Below are positions 16,982 through 25,884 of a DNA stretch of 44,418 bases, one piece after another. The notes beneath the pieces are model-generated. The model made no database searches, was not told the origin of the DNA, and was given only the letters and a program-made list of their open reading frames with translations. The first letter of the stretch is position 1, and each line of letters opens with the position of its first letter. This DNA comes from Pseudomonadota bacterium (GTDB taxonomy: Bacteria; Pseudomonadota; Alphaproteobacteria; Micropepsales; Micropepsaceae). The DNA is taken from NCBI GenBank assembly GCA_021808875.1, contig JAKBAU010000006.1, positions 1-44,418 on the forward strand, given 5' to 3'. A program made the translations under genes and the position numbers.

Positions 16982-17965
16982 ATGGCTCTGATGATCGCGC
17001 GTCGCATCCTCCACGGTGTTCTCCTCATCCTAGCTGTTATCGTCCTCGACTTCTTTCTCCTGCATCTGGCACCTGGTTCGATCGCGGAGACGCTGGCGAG
17101 CGCGAGCGGCGGAGCATCGCCGGCGCTGCTGGCCGAGATCAAGCGAGAATACGGTCTGAATAAGCCGCTCTATGTGCAATTGTGGCTCTATCTCGGCCAG
17201 GTTGCGCACGGGAACCTGGGCGAATCCTATTTCTATAACCGGCCGGTCGTCACGCTGATCGGAGAACGGCTGCCCGCAACGCTCCTCTTGGTGCTCTCAG
17301 CGCAGGGATGGTCGATCCTGCTCGGCACGCTGATGGGGGTGATCGCGGCAACGAAGCCGCGAGGCCTGCGCAGCACCGTGGTCGGCGTGCTGGCGATGGT
17401 CGGCTATGCCACGCCGGCCTTCTGGCTCGGAATCATGTTGCTGATCTTGTTCGCCTATCTGCTACCGATCTTCCCGACCTCAGGCATGATGTCGATTGAT
17501 TTGATCGGTGCGCCGCTGGCGGTGCAGGCGGTGGACATCCTACAGCATCTTGTCCTGCCGTCGTTCACGCTCGGCTTCATCTATCTTGCGCAGTATTCGC
17601 GCCTTGCGCGGGCGAGCATGATCGATGCGCTGCAACAGGACTATATTCGCACTGCACGGGCCAAGGGGGTGTCGGAGTTTCGCGTGATTTTCAAACATGC
17701 TTTGCGCAACGCGCTGCTACCGGTAGTGACGGTGGGCGGGTTGCAGTTCAGCCAAGTGATTGCCGGGGCAGTACTGATCGAGACTGTGTTCAACTGGCCG
17801 GGAATGGGGCGGCTCGCCTACAACGCCGTGCTGCGGCGTGACTATACGCTGGTACTCGGGATACTCGTCGTCGCGGCGATCGTAGTCGTGGTGATGAACC
17901 TGCTTACCGATCTGGCCTACTACTGGCTGGATCCGCGTATCCGCGATGCAAGAAGCGCGCGATGA
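16982..17965 (+). CDS. ABC transporter permease, DppB/OppB type
   Basis: This inner-membrane permease of a family 5 importer has 327 residues and about six membrane segments. The EAA-type loop that contacts the ATPase reads YIRTARAKGVSEFRVIFKHA, and LRNALLPVV follows it. The start at 16982 has a GGAGGGAGA ribosome site. The frame open from 16898 overlaps the binding-protein gene and is rejected. It overlaps the next permease gene by four bases. Confidence 0.9.
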   Translation: MALMIARRILHGVLLILAVIVLDFFLLHLAPGSIAETLASASGGASPALLAEIKREYGLNKPLYVQLWLYLGQVAHGNLGESYFYNRPVVTLIGERLPATLLLVLSAQGWSILLGTLMGVIAATKPRGLRSTVVGVLAMVGYATPAFWLGIMLLILFAYLLPIFPTSGMMSIDLIGAPLAVQAVDILQHLVLPSFTLGFIYLAQYSRLARASMIDALQQDYIRTARAKGVSEFRVIFKHALRNALLPVVTVGGLQFSQVIAGAVLIETVFNWPGMGRLAYNAVLRRDYTLVLGILVVAAIVVVVMNLLTDLAYYWLDPRIRDARSAR

Positions 17966-18834
17966 CGGAGGGCCCGCAGGTCGAAAGCCGAAGCACAATC
18001 ACGTCGTTCGCCTCGTTCGTGATGCGGGCGGGAGTGATGCCGGTCATCGGCGGACTGGTGTGGCTTGGCCTCGTCTTCGTTGGCGTTGTCGGGCCGTATC
18101 TCTATCCGGTCAATCCGTTCAGCATCGTGGCGAGACCGCGCACGCCGCCCTTCGTGACGATGAAGGTGCCGCTCGGCACCGACTATCTCGGGCGCGACAT
18201 CCTCGCCGGGCTCGTGCACGGGACGATGGTGACGCTCGAGGTCGGCATCGGTGCGGCGCTATTCACCGTCGTCATCGGGGTAACGGTGGGCGCGCTCGCG
18301 GGATTTTACGGCAGGCGGACAGAGACGGCGCTGATGAAGATCACCGAATTCTTCCAGGTGCTGCCGCCGCTGCTACTGGCGATGGTGCTGATCCTGGTTT
18401 TGTCGCCGACGACGTTGACAGTGATCGGCGCCATCGGCGTGACGAGCTGGCCTCCTGTCGCACGTGTTACCCGCGCCGAAATCCTCTCGATCAAGACCCG
18501 CGAGTTCGTCACCGCAAGCCGCGCGGTTGGCGCCTCGGACTGGCATCTGATCTGGCGCGTCATCCTGCCGAACGTATTTCCCTCGATTATCGTGCTGAGC
18601 ACGTTGCTGGTCGGCACTGCGGTGCTGTTTCAGGCAGCGCTCAGCTTCCTCGGCCTAACCGATCAGAACGTGATGAGCTGGGGACTGATGATCGGCCAGT
18701 CGCGCGACTACATCTTCTCGACCTGGTGGGCGGTCACATTTCCGGGGCTTGCGATCGTCATCGCAGTGCTGTGCATCAGCTTCATCGGCGACGGCCTGAG
18801 CGACCACCTCACTCAGCGAGGGCGGCAACATTGA
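17962..18834 (+). CDS. ABC transporter permease, DppC/OppC type
   Basis: This is the second permease, 290 residues, with an N-terminal membrane segment (about 24-46), the LGTDYLGRDILAGLVHGT motif of DppC proteins (about 71-88) and an EAA loop reading REFVTASRAVGASDWHLIWR. Its ATG overlaps the preceding stop (ATGA), which shows translational coupling and fixes the start. It pairs with the upstream permease to form the channel. Confidence 0.9.
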   Translation: MTEGPQVESRSTITSFASFVMRAGVMPVIGGLVWLGLVFVGVVGPYLYPVNPFSIVARPRTPPFVTMKVPLGTDYLGRDILAGLVHGTMVTLEVGIGAALFTVVIGVTVGALAGFYGRRTETALMKITEFFQVLPPLLLAMVLILVLSPTTLTVIGAIGVTSWPPVARVTRAEILSIKTREFVTASRAVGASDWHLIWRVILPNVFPSIIVLSTLLVGTAVLFQAALSFLGLTDQNVMSWGLMIGQSRDYIFSTWWAVTFPGLAIVIAVLCISFIGDGLSDHLTQRGRQH

Positions 18835-19832
18835 GCGCGCACGACGAGGTGTTGCGGGTGGATGGTCTTGTTGTCGAGGCCGCGACCGGCCGACGAAAAC
18901 TTGCGCTGGTGCGCGGCGTCTCACTCTCAGTCTCGGTGGGGCGCACGCTCTGTCTCGTCGGCGAAAGCGGCAGCGGCAAAACGATTACGGCACTGGCGTT
19001 GATGCGCCTGCTCGCAGGCGGGCTGCATGTGCGCACCGGTGAGGCGGCGCTGGAGGGCAGGCCGATCGAACTCGACAGCCGGCAAGGGCCGCCCACTGGC
19101 CTCGCGATGATTTTCCAGGAGCCGATGACCGCTCTCAACCCAGCCTTCACGATCGGCGACCAGATCGTCGAGGCGCTACGGATTCACCGGAAGATGGCGA
19201 AAAGGGAAGCGCGGGCCGAGGCGCTGCGTCTGCTCGAAGAGGTCGGCATCGTCGATGCGCCGACACGGCTATCGGCCTATCCGCACCAGCTTTCCGGCGG
19301 AATGCGGCAGAGGGTGGTGATCGCCATCGCGCTGGCCTGCGGCCCAAAAGTGCTGATCGCGGACGAGCCGACCACGGCGCTCGACGTGACCGTGCAGGCG
19401 CAGATCCTGCGGTTGTTCCGTGAGCTGCAGACAGGGCATGGACTCGGCATGATTCTCGTTACGCATGACATGGGCGTGGTGAGCACGGCGGGGGACGACG
19501 TGGCGGTAATGTATGCCGGGCAGGTGGTGGAAGCCGGTTCGGTGCGGCAGGTGCTGGAGGAGCCCAAGCACCCCTACACGCAGGCGCTGCTCGCTTGCAT
19601 GCCGTCGATGTCGGCTGTTGACGGGCCGCCGGAGCCACCCGAGGCGTTGGCCGAGATCGCCGGCATAGTGCCGCCGCCAACGGATTGGGGAACTGGATGC
19701 ACATTCGCGCCGCGCTGCCCCTTCGTGCGGCCGGAATGTCATCTGAAGGCACCGAGGCGGGTCGGGCTTGGCGAAGGGCGGAGTGTCGCCTGCTGGCTTT
19801 ATCAGGAGCAAAGGGAGCAGGAGGATGAATGA
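18831..19832 (+). CDS. ABC transporter ATPase, DppD/OppD type
   Basis: This is the first ATPase subunit of the importer. Walker A is GESGSGKT (about residues 44-51), the signature is LSGGMRQRV and Walker B is [12 protein letters not shown]. The C-terminal OppD domain has the Cys-rich [10 protein letters not shown] block that is often seen in these subunits. No ATG is available near the domain start. The TTG at 18831 overlaps the previous stop (TTGA), has GAGGG just upstream and gives 333 residues. The much longer frame back to 17946 merely shadows the permease gene. Confidence 0.87.
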   Translation: MSAHDEVLRVDGLVVEAATGRRKLALVRGVSLSVSVGRTLCLVGESGSGKTITALALMRLLAGGLHVRTGEAALEGRPIELDSRQGPPTGLAMIFQEPMTALNPAFTIGDQIVEALRIHRKMAKREARAEALRLLEEVGIVDAPTRLSAYPHQLSGGMRQRVVIAIALACGPKVLIADEPTTALDVTVQAQILRLFRELQTGHGLGMILVTHDMGVVSTAGDDVAVMYAGQVVEAGSVRQVLEEPKHPYTQALLACMPSMSAVDGPPEPPEALAEIAGIVPPPTDWGTGCTFAPRCPFVRPECHLKAPRRVGLGEGRSVACWLYQEQREQEDE

Positions 19833-20826
19833 GCCCGTGCTGCTGAAGGTAGAAGGCCTGACCACAATTTTTCCCGGCTCGCGGGTGGGAGTGTTTGGCG
19901 CACGGCGACTCGTCCGCGCCGTCGATGGCGTGAATTTCGAACTCGGCGCACGCCGGACGCTCGGGCTGGTGGGGGAGAGCGGCAGCGGCAAGTCGACCAC
20001 GGCGCTTTCCGTGCTGCGCCTAGTCGAGCCGTGTGGCGGCAGTGTGCTGTTCAGGGGGGAGGATATTCTCCAGTTAAACCCGCGCGAGATGCGGGCGATG
20101 CGCCGGAAGATGCAGATCATCTTCCAGGATCCCTATTCCTCGCTGAACCCGAAATGGCGCGTCGAGGACATTATTCGCGAACCGCTAGACGTGCAGCGCA
20201 CGGGTACGAAGGCGCAGCGGCGCGCGCGGATCGGCGAATTGCTGGAACTGGTCGGCCTGCGGCCGGACCATGCGCGACGCTTTCCCCCCGAGTTCTCGGG
20301 CGGTCAGCGGCAGAGGATCGCGATCGCCCGCGCGCTCGCCACCGCGCCGGACCTACTGGTTTGTGACGAGATCGTCTCGGCGCTCGACGTCGCCGTGCAG
20401 GCGAAGATCTTGAACCTGATGAAAGGGATACAGGACACGCTCGGTATCTCGTTCCTGTTCATCTCGCATGACCTGTCGGTCGTCTATCACATGTGCGCGG
20501 ATGTTGCGGTGATGTATCTCGGCACGATCGTCGAGCGCGCTCCGCGGGAACGGCTGTTCGCGCGGCCGCTGCATCCCTATACGAGCGGACTGCTCGCCGC
20601 GATACCGCGTGTCGGTGACTGGTCAGCGCGGGAGGCAGAGGCGGTGCCGCGTGGCGAGCCGGGCAATCCGTCGGGCGAGGAAACAGGGTGCCGCTTCACA
20701 ACGCGCTGCGCCTTCGCGATAGCGCGTTGTGAAGGGGAACGGCCGGCGCTGCGCCAAGTCGGCGAATCATGGGTCGCATGCCATCGCGTTGGCAAGAACG
20801 GCGCGCGGGAGTGGGCCGGCGACTGA
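19825..20826 (+). CDS. ABC transporter ATPase, DppF/OppF type
   Basis: This is the second ATPase subunit, 333 residues. Walker A is GESGSGKST, the Q-loop region reads IIFQDPYSSLNPKW, the signature is FSGGQRQRIAIA and Walker B is LLVCDEIVSALD. The OppF-type C-terminal block GCRFTTRCAFAIARC is present. The ATG at 19825 follows AGCAGGAGG and overlaps the end of the first ATPase gene by eight bases. With it the importer is complete: one binding protein, two permeases and two ATPases. Confidence 0.9.
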   Translation: MNEPVLLKVEGLTTIFPGSRVGVFGARRLVRAVDGVNFELGARRTLGLVGESGSGKSTTALSVLRLVEPCGGSVLFRGEDILQLNPREMRAMRRKMQIIFQDPYSSLNPKWRVEDIIREPLDVQRTGTKAQRRARIGELLELVGLRPDHARRFPPEFSGGQRQRIAIARALATAPDLLVCDEIVSALDVAVQAKILNLMKGIQDTLGISFLFISHDLSVVYHMCADVAVMYLGTIVERAPRERLFARPLHPYTSGLLAAIPRVGDWSAREAEAVPRGEPGNPSGEETGCRFTTRCAFAIARCEGERPALRQVGESWVACHRVGKNGAREWAGD

Positions 20827-20851
20827 GGCCGGTCGGCAGGAGGAGCAGGAA

Positions 20852-22483
20852 ATGGAACCGGTGACCAGAATTTTCAGAGCACGTCGCATCGTCACGATGA
20901 ACCCGGCGCAGCCTTTTGCAACCTGCGTCGCGGTGCGTGACGGGCGGATCCTCGCGGTCGGCGGCCCGGACGAGATGGAAGGGATCGGTCCAGCCGAGAC
21001 CGACGACAGCTTCGCTGACGCCGTGGTCCTGCCTGGCTTCGTGGAAGGGCATTGCCACCTGTTCGAGGGAGCGGTCTGGCGGGATCCCTATGTCGGCTAT
21101 TTCGACCGGCGGGGACCAGAAGGCGATATCGTCACCGGCTTGCGGAGCATCGCCGCGGTAGTCGGGCGGCTGCGTGCGGCGGCCGCCGCACGGGTAAATG
21201 AGGCCGTGCTGTCCTCCTGGGGGTTCGACCCGATCTACATGGATGGCCGGCGCATGACCGTAGAGGATCTCGACGCCGTGGCCACGGATCGCCCGGTCGT
21301 GATCACCCACGCGTCGGGCCATATCATGAACGTTAACTCGGCGGCACTGCGTCTGGCGGGCCTCGACCGGGATTCTGACGTCGACGGGCTGGTCCGGGAT
21401 GCAGCGGGCGAGTTGACCGGCGAGTTGCAGGGCTTCGAACTGCTCGGACGCATCCGCCATACCGTGCTGGGTGAGCAGAATGCGCGGATGCTGGATTTCG
21501 ACGCGATGGAACGGTTCGGCCGGCTTGCCCGCCGTGTCGGCGTGACCACAGCGACGGACCTGGTAAGCGACGCTTCGGACGAGACGGTCAAGATCTACAG
21601 GCAGGCGACAGGGGCGGATGATTATCCGCTGCGCATAGTTCCGGCGATGGCCGCGCGTTTCTTCAGCTTGGAGGATGGAGTGAACCGCCTGCGAGAGCTG
21701 CGCCGGGAGAGTACTGACGCGTTGCATTTCGGCCTCGTGAAGCTACATGTTGACGGTTCGATCCAAGGCTTCACCGCCAGGCTGCGCTGGCCCGGCTATC
21801 ATAACGGGGCGCCGAATGGGCTCTGGTACATCGCCCCCTCCGAGCTTCAGGAGATCGTTGAGACCTATCATCGTGCCGGCGCCATCTTGCACATGCACAC
21901 GAATGGCGACGAGGCGACCGAGGCGACAGTGGAAATGCTCGAGCGCGCGCTCACCGTTCACCCCCGGCCCAATCACCGTCATACGCTGCAGCACTGCCAG
22001 ATGCCGGATCAGGCGCTCTTCCGCCGCATCCGCGCACTTGACCTGTGCTGCAACCTGTTCGCCAATCACATCTATTACTGGGGCGACGCGCATGCGGAGC
22101 AGACCATGGGGCCCGCCCGCGCCATCCGGATGGACGCATGCGGCACCGCGCTACGGCTCGGGATTCCCTTCTCAATCCATTCGGATGCGCCGATCACACC
22201 GCTCGATCCACTGTTCACCGCTTGGTGCGCTGTGATGCGACAGACGGCGAGCGGACGCACGCTCGGCGAGGCAGAGCGGATCCCCGTTGCCGACGCTCTG
22301 CGGGCGATCACGATCGGCTCGGCCTACACGCTTAAGCTCGATCATCTCGTCGGCAGCATTGAGGTTGGCAAGTTCGCAGATTTCGCCGTGCTTGAGCAAG
22401 ATCCTCTGGAGGTGGAGCCGGCAACGTTGAGGAATATTCCGGTCCGCGCCACGGTGCGGGCGGGCAGGATTTTCCACGTCTGA
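20852..22483 (+). CDS. Amidohydrolase family 3 (YtcJ/N-substituted formamide deformylase type)
   Basis: This 543-residue metal-dependent hydrolase would cleave an amide or formamide bond of the imported compound. Metal-site motifs fit the family: His67/His69 (GHCHL) on the first strand, Lys297 (VKLHVDG) as probable bridging residue, His349 (HMHTNGD), His381 (LQHCQM) and Asp445 (SIHSDAP). The C-terminus returns to the small beta-sandwich that begins at residues 8-35. A strong GGAGGAGCAGG site precedes the ATG at 20852. Its stop overlaps the next start (TGATG), so it is tightly coupled to the CobW-type gene. The exact substrate is unknown. No signal peptide is seen, so it acts in the cytoplasm. 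Confidence 0.87.
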   Translation: MEPVTRIFRARRIVTMNPAQPFATCVAVRDGRILAVGGPDEMEGIGPAETDDSFADAVVLPGFVEGHCHLFEGAVWRDPYVGYFDRRGPEGDIVTGLRSIAAVVGRLRAAAAARVNEAVLSSWGFDPIYMDGRRMTVEDLDAVATDRPVVITHASGHIMNVNSAALRLAGLDRDSDVDGLVRDAAGELTGELQGFELLGRIRHTVLGEQNARMLDFDAMERFGRLARRVGVTTATDLVSDASDETVKIYRQATGADDYPLRIVPAMAARFFSLEDGVNRLRELRRESTDALHFGLVKLHVDGSIQGFTARLRWPGYHNGAPNGLWYIAPSELQEIVETYHRAGAILHMHTNGDEATEATVEMLERALTVHPRPNHRHTLQHCQMPDQALFRRIRALDLCCNLFANHIYYWGDAHAEQTMGPARAIRMDACGTALRLGIPFSIHSDAPITPLDPLFTAWCAVMRQTASGRTLGEAERIPVADALRAITIGSAYTLKLDHLVGSIEVGKFADFAVLEQDPLEVEPATLRNIPVRATVRAGRIFHV

Positions 22484-23394
22484 TGGAGGTCGTTCCCGTC
22501 ACCATTTTGGGCGGGTTCCTCGGCGCCGGCAAAACCACCGCGCTCAACCGCTTGCTTCGCGAGGCGGAAGCCGGAACGGTGGTGCTAGTGAACGACTTTG
22601 GTGCCATCAATGTAGATGGCAGCCTCGTCGCGGCGAAGGAGGGCGATCTCCTTACCCTCGCCAATGGCTGTGTCTGCTGCTCGATCGGGCCGGATTTCAG
22701 TGCCACGCTGGGACGGATGCTGGCGCGACGGCCGCCGCCGAGGCGTATTTTCATAGAGGCGAGCGGCGTCTCCGATCCGTGGCGGATCGCGCAGCTTGTC
22801 AAGCTGGAAAGAAAGACGAGGATCGCCGCCGTGATCGTGCTGGCGGATACGCTGGACTTCGCAATTCAGGCCGCCGATCGCTGGATCGCCGATACGCTGG
22901 CGCGGCAGGTGGCTAGGGCGGATATTGTCGCCATGACGAAATGCGATCTGGCGGACGAGAAGATGAAAGCGGCGGCCCAGGCGGCGATACGCGAGATCCG
23001 GGCGGACGTGCCGATCATCGAAATCGCGCAGGGTGCAATTCCGCCAGCCTTGCTGGATACGCATGCAGACATCGCGGCGCCGCGCTTCCTAGCCGACGCG
23101 CCCGAGCATGGATTTCTCAGTTGGTATTGGTCGCCATCAGAAGCGCTGGAACGGCAATGGCTGGAATCGGTGCTGGAGGCCTTGCCGCCCGCGGTGCTGC
23201 GCGTGAAGGGTATCGTGCGGCTGGAGCCGGAGGCACGCCGCCACGTCGTGCATATGGTCGGCCGACGCTGGAACATCGAACCTTGGGACAGGATGGCAGG
23301 TGAGGAAGGGCTTGTCGTGATCGGCACCCGGGAACTACCGGCTCCGGAAGTGCTGGCGGCAACATTCTCGAAAGGTGGCGATCGGACCGGGTGA
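22483..23394 (+). CDS. CobW/COG0523-type G3E GTPase, probable metallochaperone
   Basis: This 303-residue GTPase belongs to the family that delivers metals, mostly zinc, to client enzymes. Walker A is GGFLGAGKTT (residues 10-19), the metal-binding CxCC motif is GCVCCS (Cys63, Cys65, Cys66), and TKCD corresponds to the guanine-specific NKxD motif. The C-terminal CobW domain is short but present (VLRVKGIVRLE onward). The ATG overlaps the amidohydrolase stop by one base. The simplest reading is that it loads metal into that amidohydrolase; this is inferred from coupling. Confidence 0.87.
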   Translation: MEVVPVTILGGFLGAGKTTALNRLLREAEAGTVVLVNDFGAINVDGSLVAAKEGDLLTLANGCVCCSIGPDFSATLGRMLARRPPPRRIFIEASGVSDPWRIAQLVKLERKTRIAAVIVLADTLDFAIQAADRWIADTLARQVARADIVAMTKCDLADEKMKAAAQAAIREIRADVPIIEIAQGAIPPALLDTHADIAAPRFLADAPEHGFLSWYWSPSEALERQWLESVLEALPPAVLRVKGIVRLEPEARRHVVHMVGRRWNIEPWDRMAGEEGLVVIGTRELPAPEVLAATFSKGGDRTG

Positions 23395-23403
23395 GGTGCA
23401 GTG

Positions 23404-23769
23404 TCAGACTACTCGACGTATAGCCCGCCACACCCCACCGTTACCACGTTGCGGGGCCTGACGCTCACCAACGAACCTAGGCTCGGCGTCGAGCCTTATG
23501 ACACACGGCAACAGCCTGGGATGTTTCCTCCTCTTGGCCGCCTAGCGGTCCACCCGGCTCGGCTTATGCCCCTAGCTCAGTGGCAAGGACGAATCACCCT
23601 ACGTCTTCGGCAGATCGCTCAGCTTCGTTTCGAGCTCTGCCACCAATATTGTAAGCGTCTCGACCTGCGGCGTCCGGCGCCCAATCACCTCTGCCTGCGC
23701 CAAAGCCAACTCAATTAGATCATCTTTGTAAAGCTTCGACAGGGCTTCACGATTCACGAAATCGTAAAA
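23404..23769 (-). pseudogene. IS66-family transposase (TnpC) N-terminal remnant
   Basis: On the minus strand the sequence reads DFVNREALSKLYKDDLIELA, followed by LAQAEVIGRR and a coiled-coil segment (LVAELETKLSDLPKT) that stops at 23599. After a frame change come SSLPLS, a stop, GHKPSRVDR, another stop and AAKRRKHPR. This is the order of the IS66 TnpC N-terminus: the LVLAQ coiled coil, PPKTPDNSS, then RGHKPSR and a basic stretch. Several stops and a shift show it is dead. The zinc-finger and DDE core are absent. Confidence 0.7.
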
Positions 23770-23871
23770 TCACGAGACCATCACCCTGTTAAGAAATTCC
23801 GTTAATTGACCGTGGCCGCGCACACCAAGACAGCGCCGGCAGGGGCAATCGGCTACCAACTCATGATCAAA

Positions 23872-24351
23872 TCACAAATATTCATTTTCTTTCACAATTA
23901 AACCTCCACCACCACCATCGATACAATGGAGTTTTACTTTGTTTCCGTGTATCCAGACCGCCACTTCAACAACTTTTTCTTCTATAACTCTCAACGCACA
24001 TTGTCCAATAAGATTAATCTTTCGCCTAGAATTTTTCTGGAATGGACCTATATTGAAATCAAAAAATTCCCTTCCAGTATGAGTACCAAATGCCTCCCAT
24101 TTAAAAACAACGACACCTCTATCTTCAACCAAATCGCTCAAAATTTTGAATCTCAAATCAGGAAATGCATCTCTAAAATTTACGATGAACATCATAATTT
24201 CATAATATCCAATCTTTATACTATCCATAGAATACTGAAATCTAATATTTTCGCTACAAAATGTTTCAAGAACAAAGAGATTAGGATTTTCTCCCCAAAG
24301 CGAGTTGAACCACCGTTCAGCGACATCCTTTCTTTTGATTTCGTTGACCAT
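23872..24351 (-). CDS. SnoaL-like (NTF2-fold) protein of foreign base composition
   Basis: This protein of about 159 residues has the NTF2/SnoaL fold pattern of small ester-cyclase-like proteins (AERWFNSLWGENP; FRDAFPDLRFKILSDLVED; VVVFKWEAFGTHTG; VVEVAVWIHGNKVKLH). The catalytic role is not predictable. Hand counts of two 60-base lines inside it give 19 G+C each (32%), against about two thirds in neighbouring genes, so it was probably acquired from an AT-rich host. Of two nearby ATGs, 24351 has AGAGGGA at a normal distance, while 24357 is too close to it. It follows the sulfonate-linked MFS gene on the same strand after about 70 bp, but compositional mismatch argues against an old operon member. 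Confidence 0.72.
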   Translation of the reverse strand: MVNEIKRKDVAERWFNSLWGENPNLFVLETFCSENIRFQYSMDSIKIGYYEIMMFIVNFRDAFPDLRFKILSDLVEDRGVVVFKWEAFGTHTGREFFDFNIGPFQKNSRRKINLIGQCALRVIEEKVVEVAVWIHGNKVKLHCIDGGGGGLIVKENEYL

Positions 24352-24421
24352 GGTCATTTCCCTCTATTCTACAATGTTATTGTTCACGCTATTGGAGGTG
24401 GCCGTGCTTTTCGAGCGCCAG

Positions 24422-25852
24422 TTATTCGGCGTTCTTGACCACCGCCGGCGGCATCACGCCATGCCCCACGCCACGCTCCAGTTCTTCGAGCGTCTTGCCT
24501 TGGGTTTCCACCGTCGAAGTCATTTCCACCACCACGCCAATAAAGGCGACGACCGCGATGATCGCGAAGCTGGTAGCCTGGCCGTAGCGATGCAACAGGA
24601 CCGGCATGGCATAGGCACCGACGACACCGCCGAAAAACCGCGAAACCGTCTCGACCGTCGCCGCTCCGGTGGCGCGCAGTTCGATTGGGTACTGCTCGGC
24701 GAAGGACATTTTCAGCGCCGGGAATGCACCGGTGCCGAAGAAGGACATAACGCAGGCAAACAGCACGCTGCCGGTGACCGAGCCGGTGAGGGCAAAGAAA
24801 ACCGCGCCGATTCCCGCCGCGCCCATGAAGACCACGTAGGCGACGCGCCGGCCGGTGCGCTCGGCGAGCCAGCCATTGGCAAGCTTGCCGGGGATCGCCG
24901 CGGCGGTGATAATCGCCGTGAAGAGCAGCGACGTCGCGAACTTGAACCCATGCGAGACGAAGATCGTCGGCATGTAGCTCATGACCACGTAGAACATGAA
25001 GAAGACGCCGGTCGCCGAGATGCAGCGGGCCACAGTTCTTCCGATCAGCGCCGGACCGAAAAGCTGTGACAATCGTCCGGCACCAATCGCGGATTTGGCA
25101 CCGACGAGCGGTGTCGCGGGACGAGGCAGCGGGGCACCGGTGGCGGCCTCGGCTTTCACCTCGAGATAGGCCATTCCCGCCTCCGCCTCGGCGATCCGGC
25201 CGCGCCGCGCGAGCCAACGCGGACTTTCCGGCAAGAGCCAGTAGACAAGGGCGGCATAGATGATCGGGCTCGCCGCAATCATGAAGAACACCCGCCAGGA
25301 CATTTCGGGTGGAAGATTCGGGAACACAACAAAGCCGAGCAGCGGGGCGATAAAATATCCGACCGAAAGGCAGGCATCCATGCAGCCGTTGAACATCGTC
25401 CGGTGCTGCTTTCGGACAAATTCGCTGACGATGGCATAAGGCAGCGGAAAGATCGCCCCCATCCCCAGGCCTGCCCCGAAACGGGCCCATAGGAGCGTCC
25501 GATATCCCGGTACGAGGCCGCAGAGAAAGGTAAATACGCTATACCAGATGATGCCGCCGATCAGCACCCGTTTACGGCCGTACCGGTCCGCTAGGCGCCC
25601 AGCCGGAATGAGCCCGATGACAACGCCGAAGGTTTGGAACGCGACCAGCGCACCGACATCGCCGGGGGTCAGATGCAATGTCTCGCGCAGCGCCGGCAAC
25701 GAAACTCCGAGCGAGCCGATACTCAAGGCTTCGGTGAACCACGCGAGTCCTGCGACGATGACGATACGCCATGTCAGTGCCGTCACCGGCAGCCGCTCGA
25801 GCCGTGCGGCGATCTTTGCCTGCGCCGCGACCCTTTCCTCCATCGTTGCCAT
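24422..25852 (-). CDS. MFS transporter, candidate sulfoacetate carrier (SauU-like position)
   Basis: This 476-residue major facilitator has 12 predicted membrane segments. It has the loop 2-3 motif GRLADRYGRKRV and the PESPRWL motif after segment 6, as in the sugar-porter/SV2-like branch. The ATG at 25852 has AAAGGAAC upstream. It is the fifth gene of the minus-strand run Pta, acylating aldehyde dehydrogenase, ligase beta, ligase alpha, MFS. Sulfoacetate clusters (sauSTU in Cupriavidus necator) also pair a dehydrogenase and a CoA ligase with an MFS carrier. The substrate assignment rests only on this neighbourhood; another carboxylate or sulfonate is possible. Confidence 0.82.
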   Translation of the reverse strand: MATMEERVAAQAKIAARLERLPVTALTWRIVIVAGLAWFTEALSIGSLGVSLPALRETLHLTPGDVGALVAFQTFGVVIGLIPAGRLADRYGRKRVLIGGIIWYSVFTFLCGLVPGYRTLLWARFGAGLGMGAIFPLPYAIVSEFVRKQHRTMFNGCMDACLSVGYFIAPLLGFVVFPNLPPEMSWRVFFMIAASPIIYAALVYWLLPESPRWLARRGRIAEAEAGMAYLEVKAEAATGAPLPRPATPLVGAKSAIGAGRLSQLFGPALIGRTVARCISATGVFFMFYVVMSYMPTIFVSHGFKFATSLLFTAIITAAAIPGKLANGWLAERTGRRVAYVVFMGAAGIGAVFFALTGSVTGSVLFACVMSFFGTGAFPALKMSFAEQYPIELRATGAATVETVSRFFGGVVGAYAMPVLLHRYGQATSFAIIAVVAFIGVVVEMTSTVETQGKTLEELERGVGHGVMPPAVVKNAE

Positions 25853-25884
25853 TTCGAACGTTCCTTTGCGTTATGCCGGCGTAT

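Noticed and set aside
17946..18830. Long open frame running ahead of the first ABC ATPase
   Set aside because: It is the out-of-frame shadow of the DppC-type permease gene. The ATPase homology starts only after the TTG at 18831.
23560..23660. tRNA-like string CCTAGCTCAGTGG
   Set aside because: It resembles a tRNA D-arm, but no matching acceptor stem, anticodon arm or T-arm follows. Read on the minus strand the region is the degenerate IS66 TnpC N-terminus.
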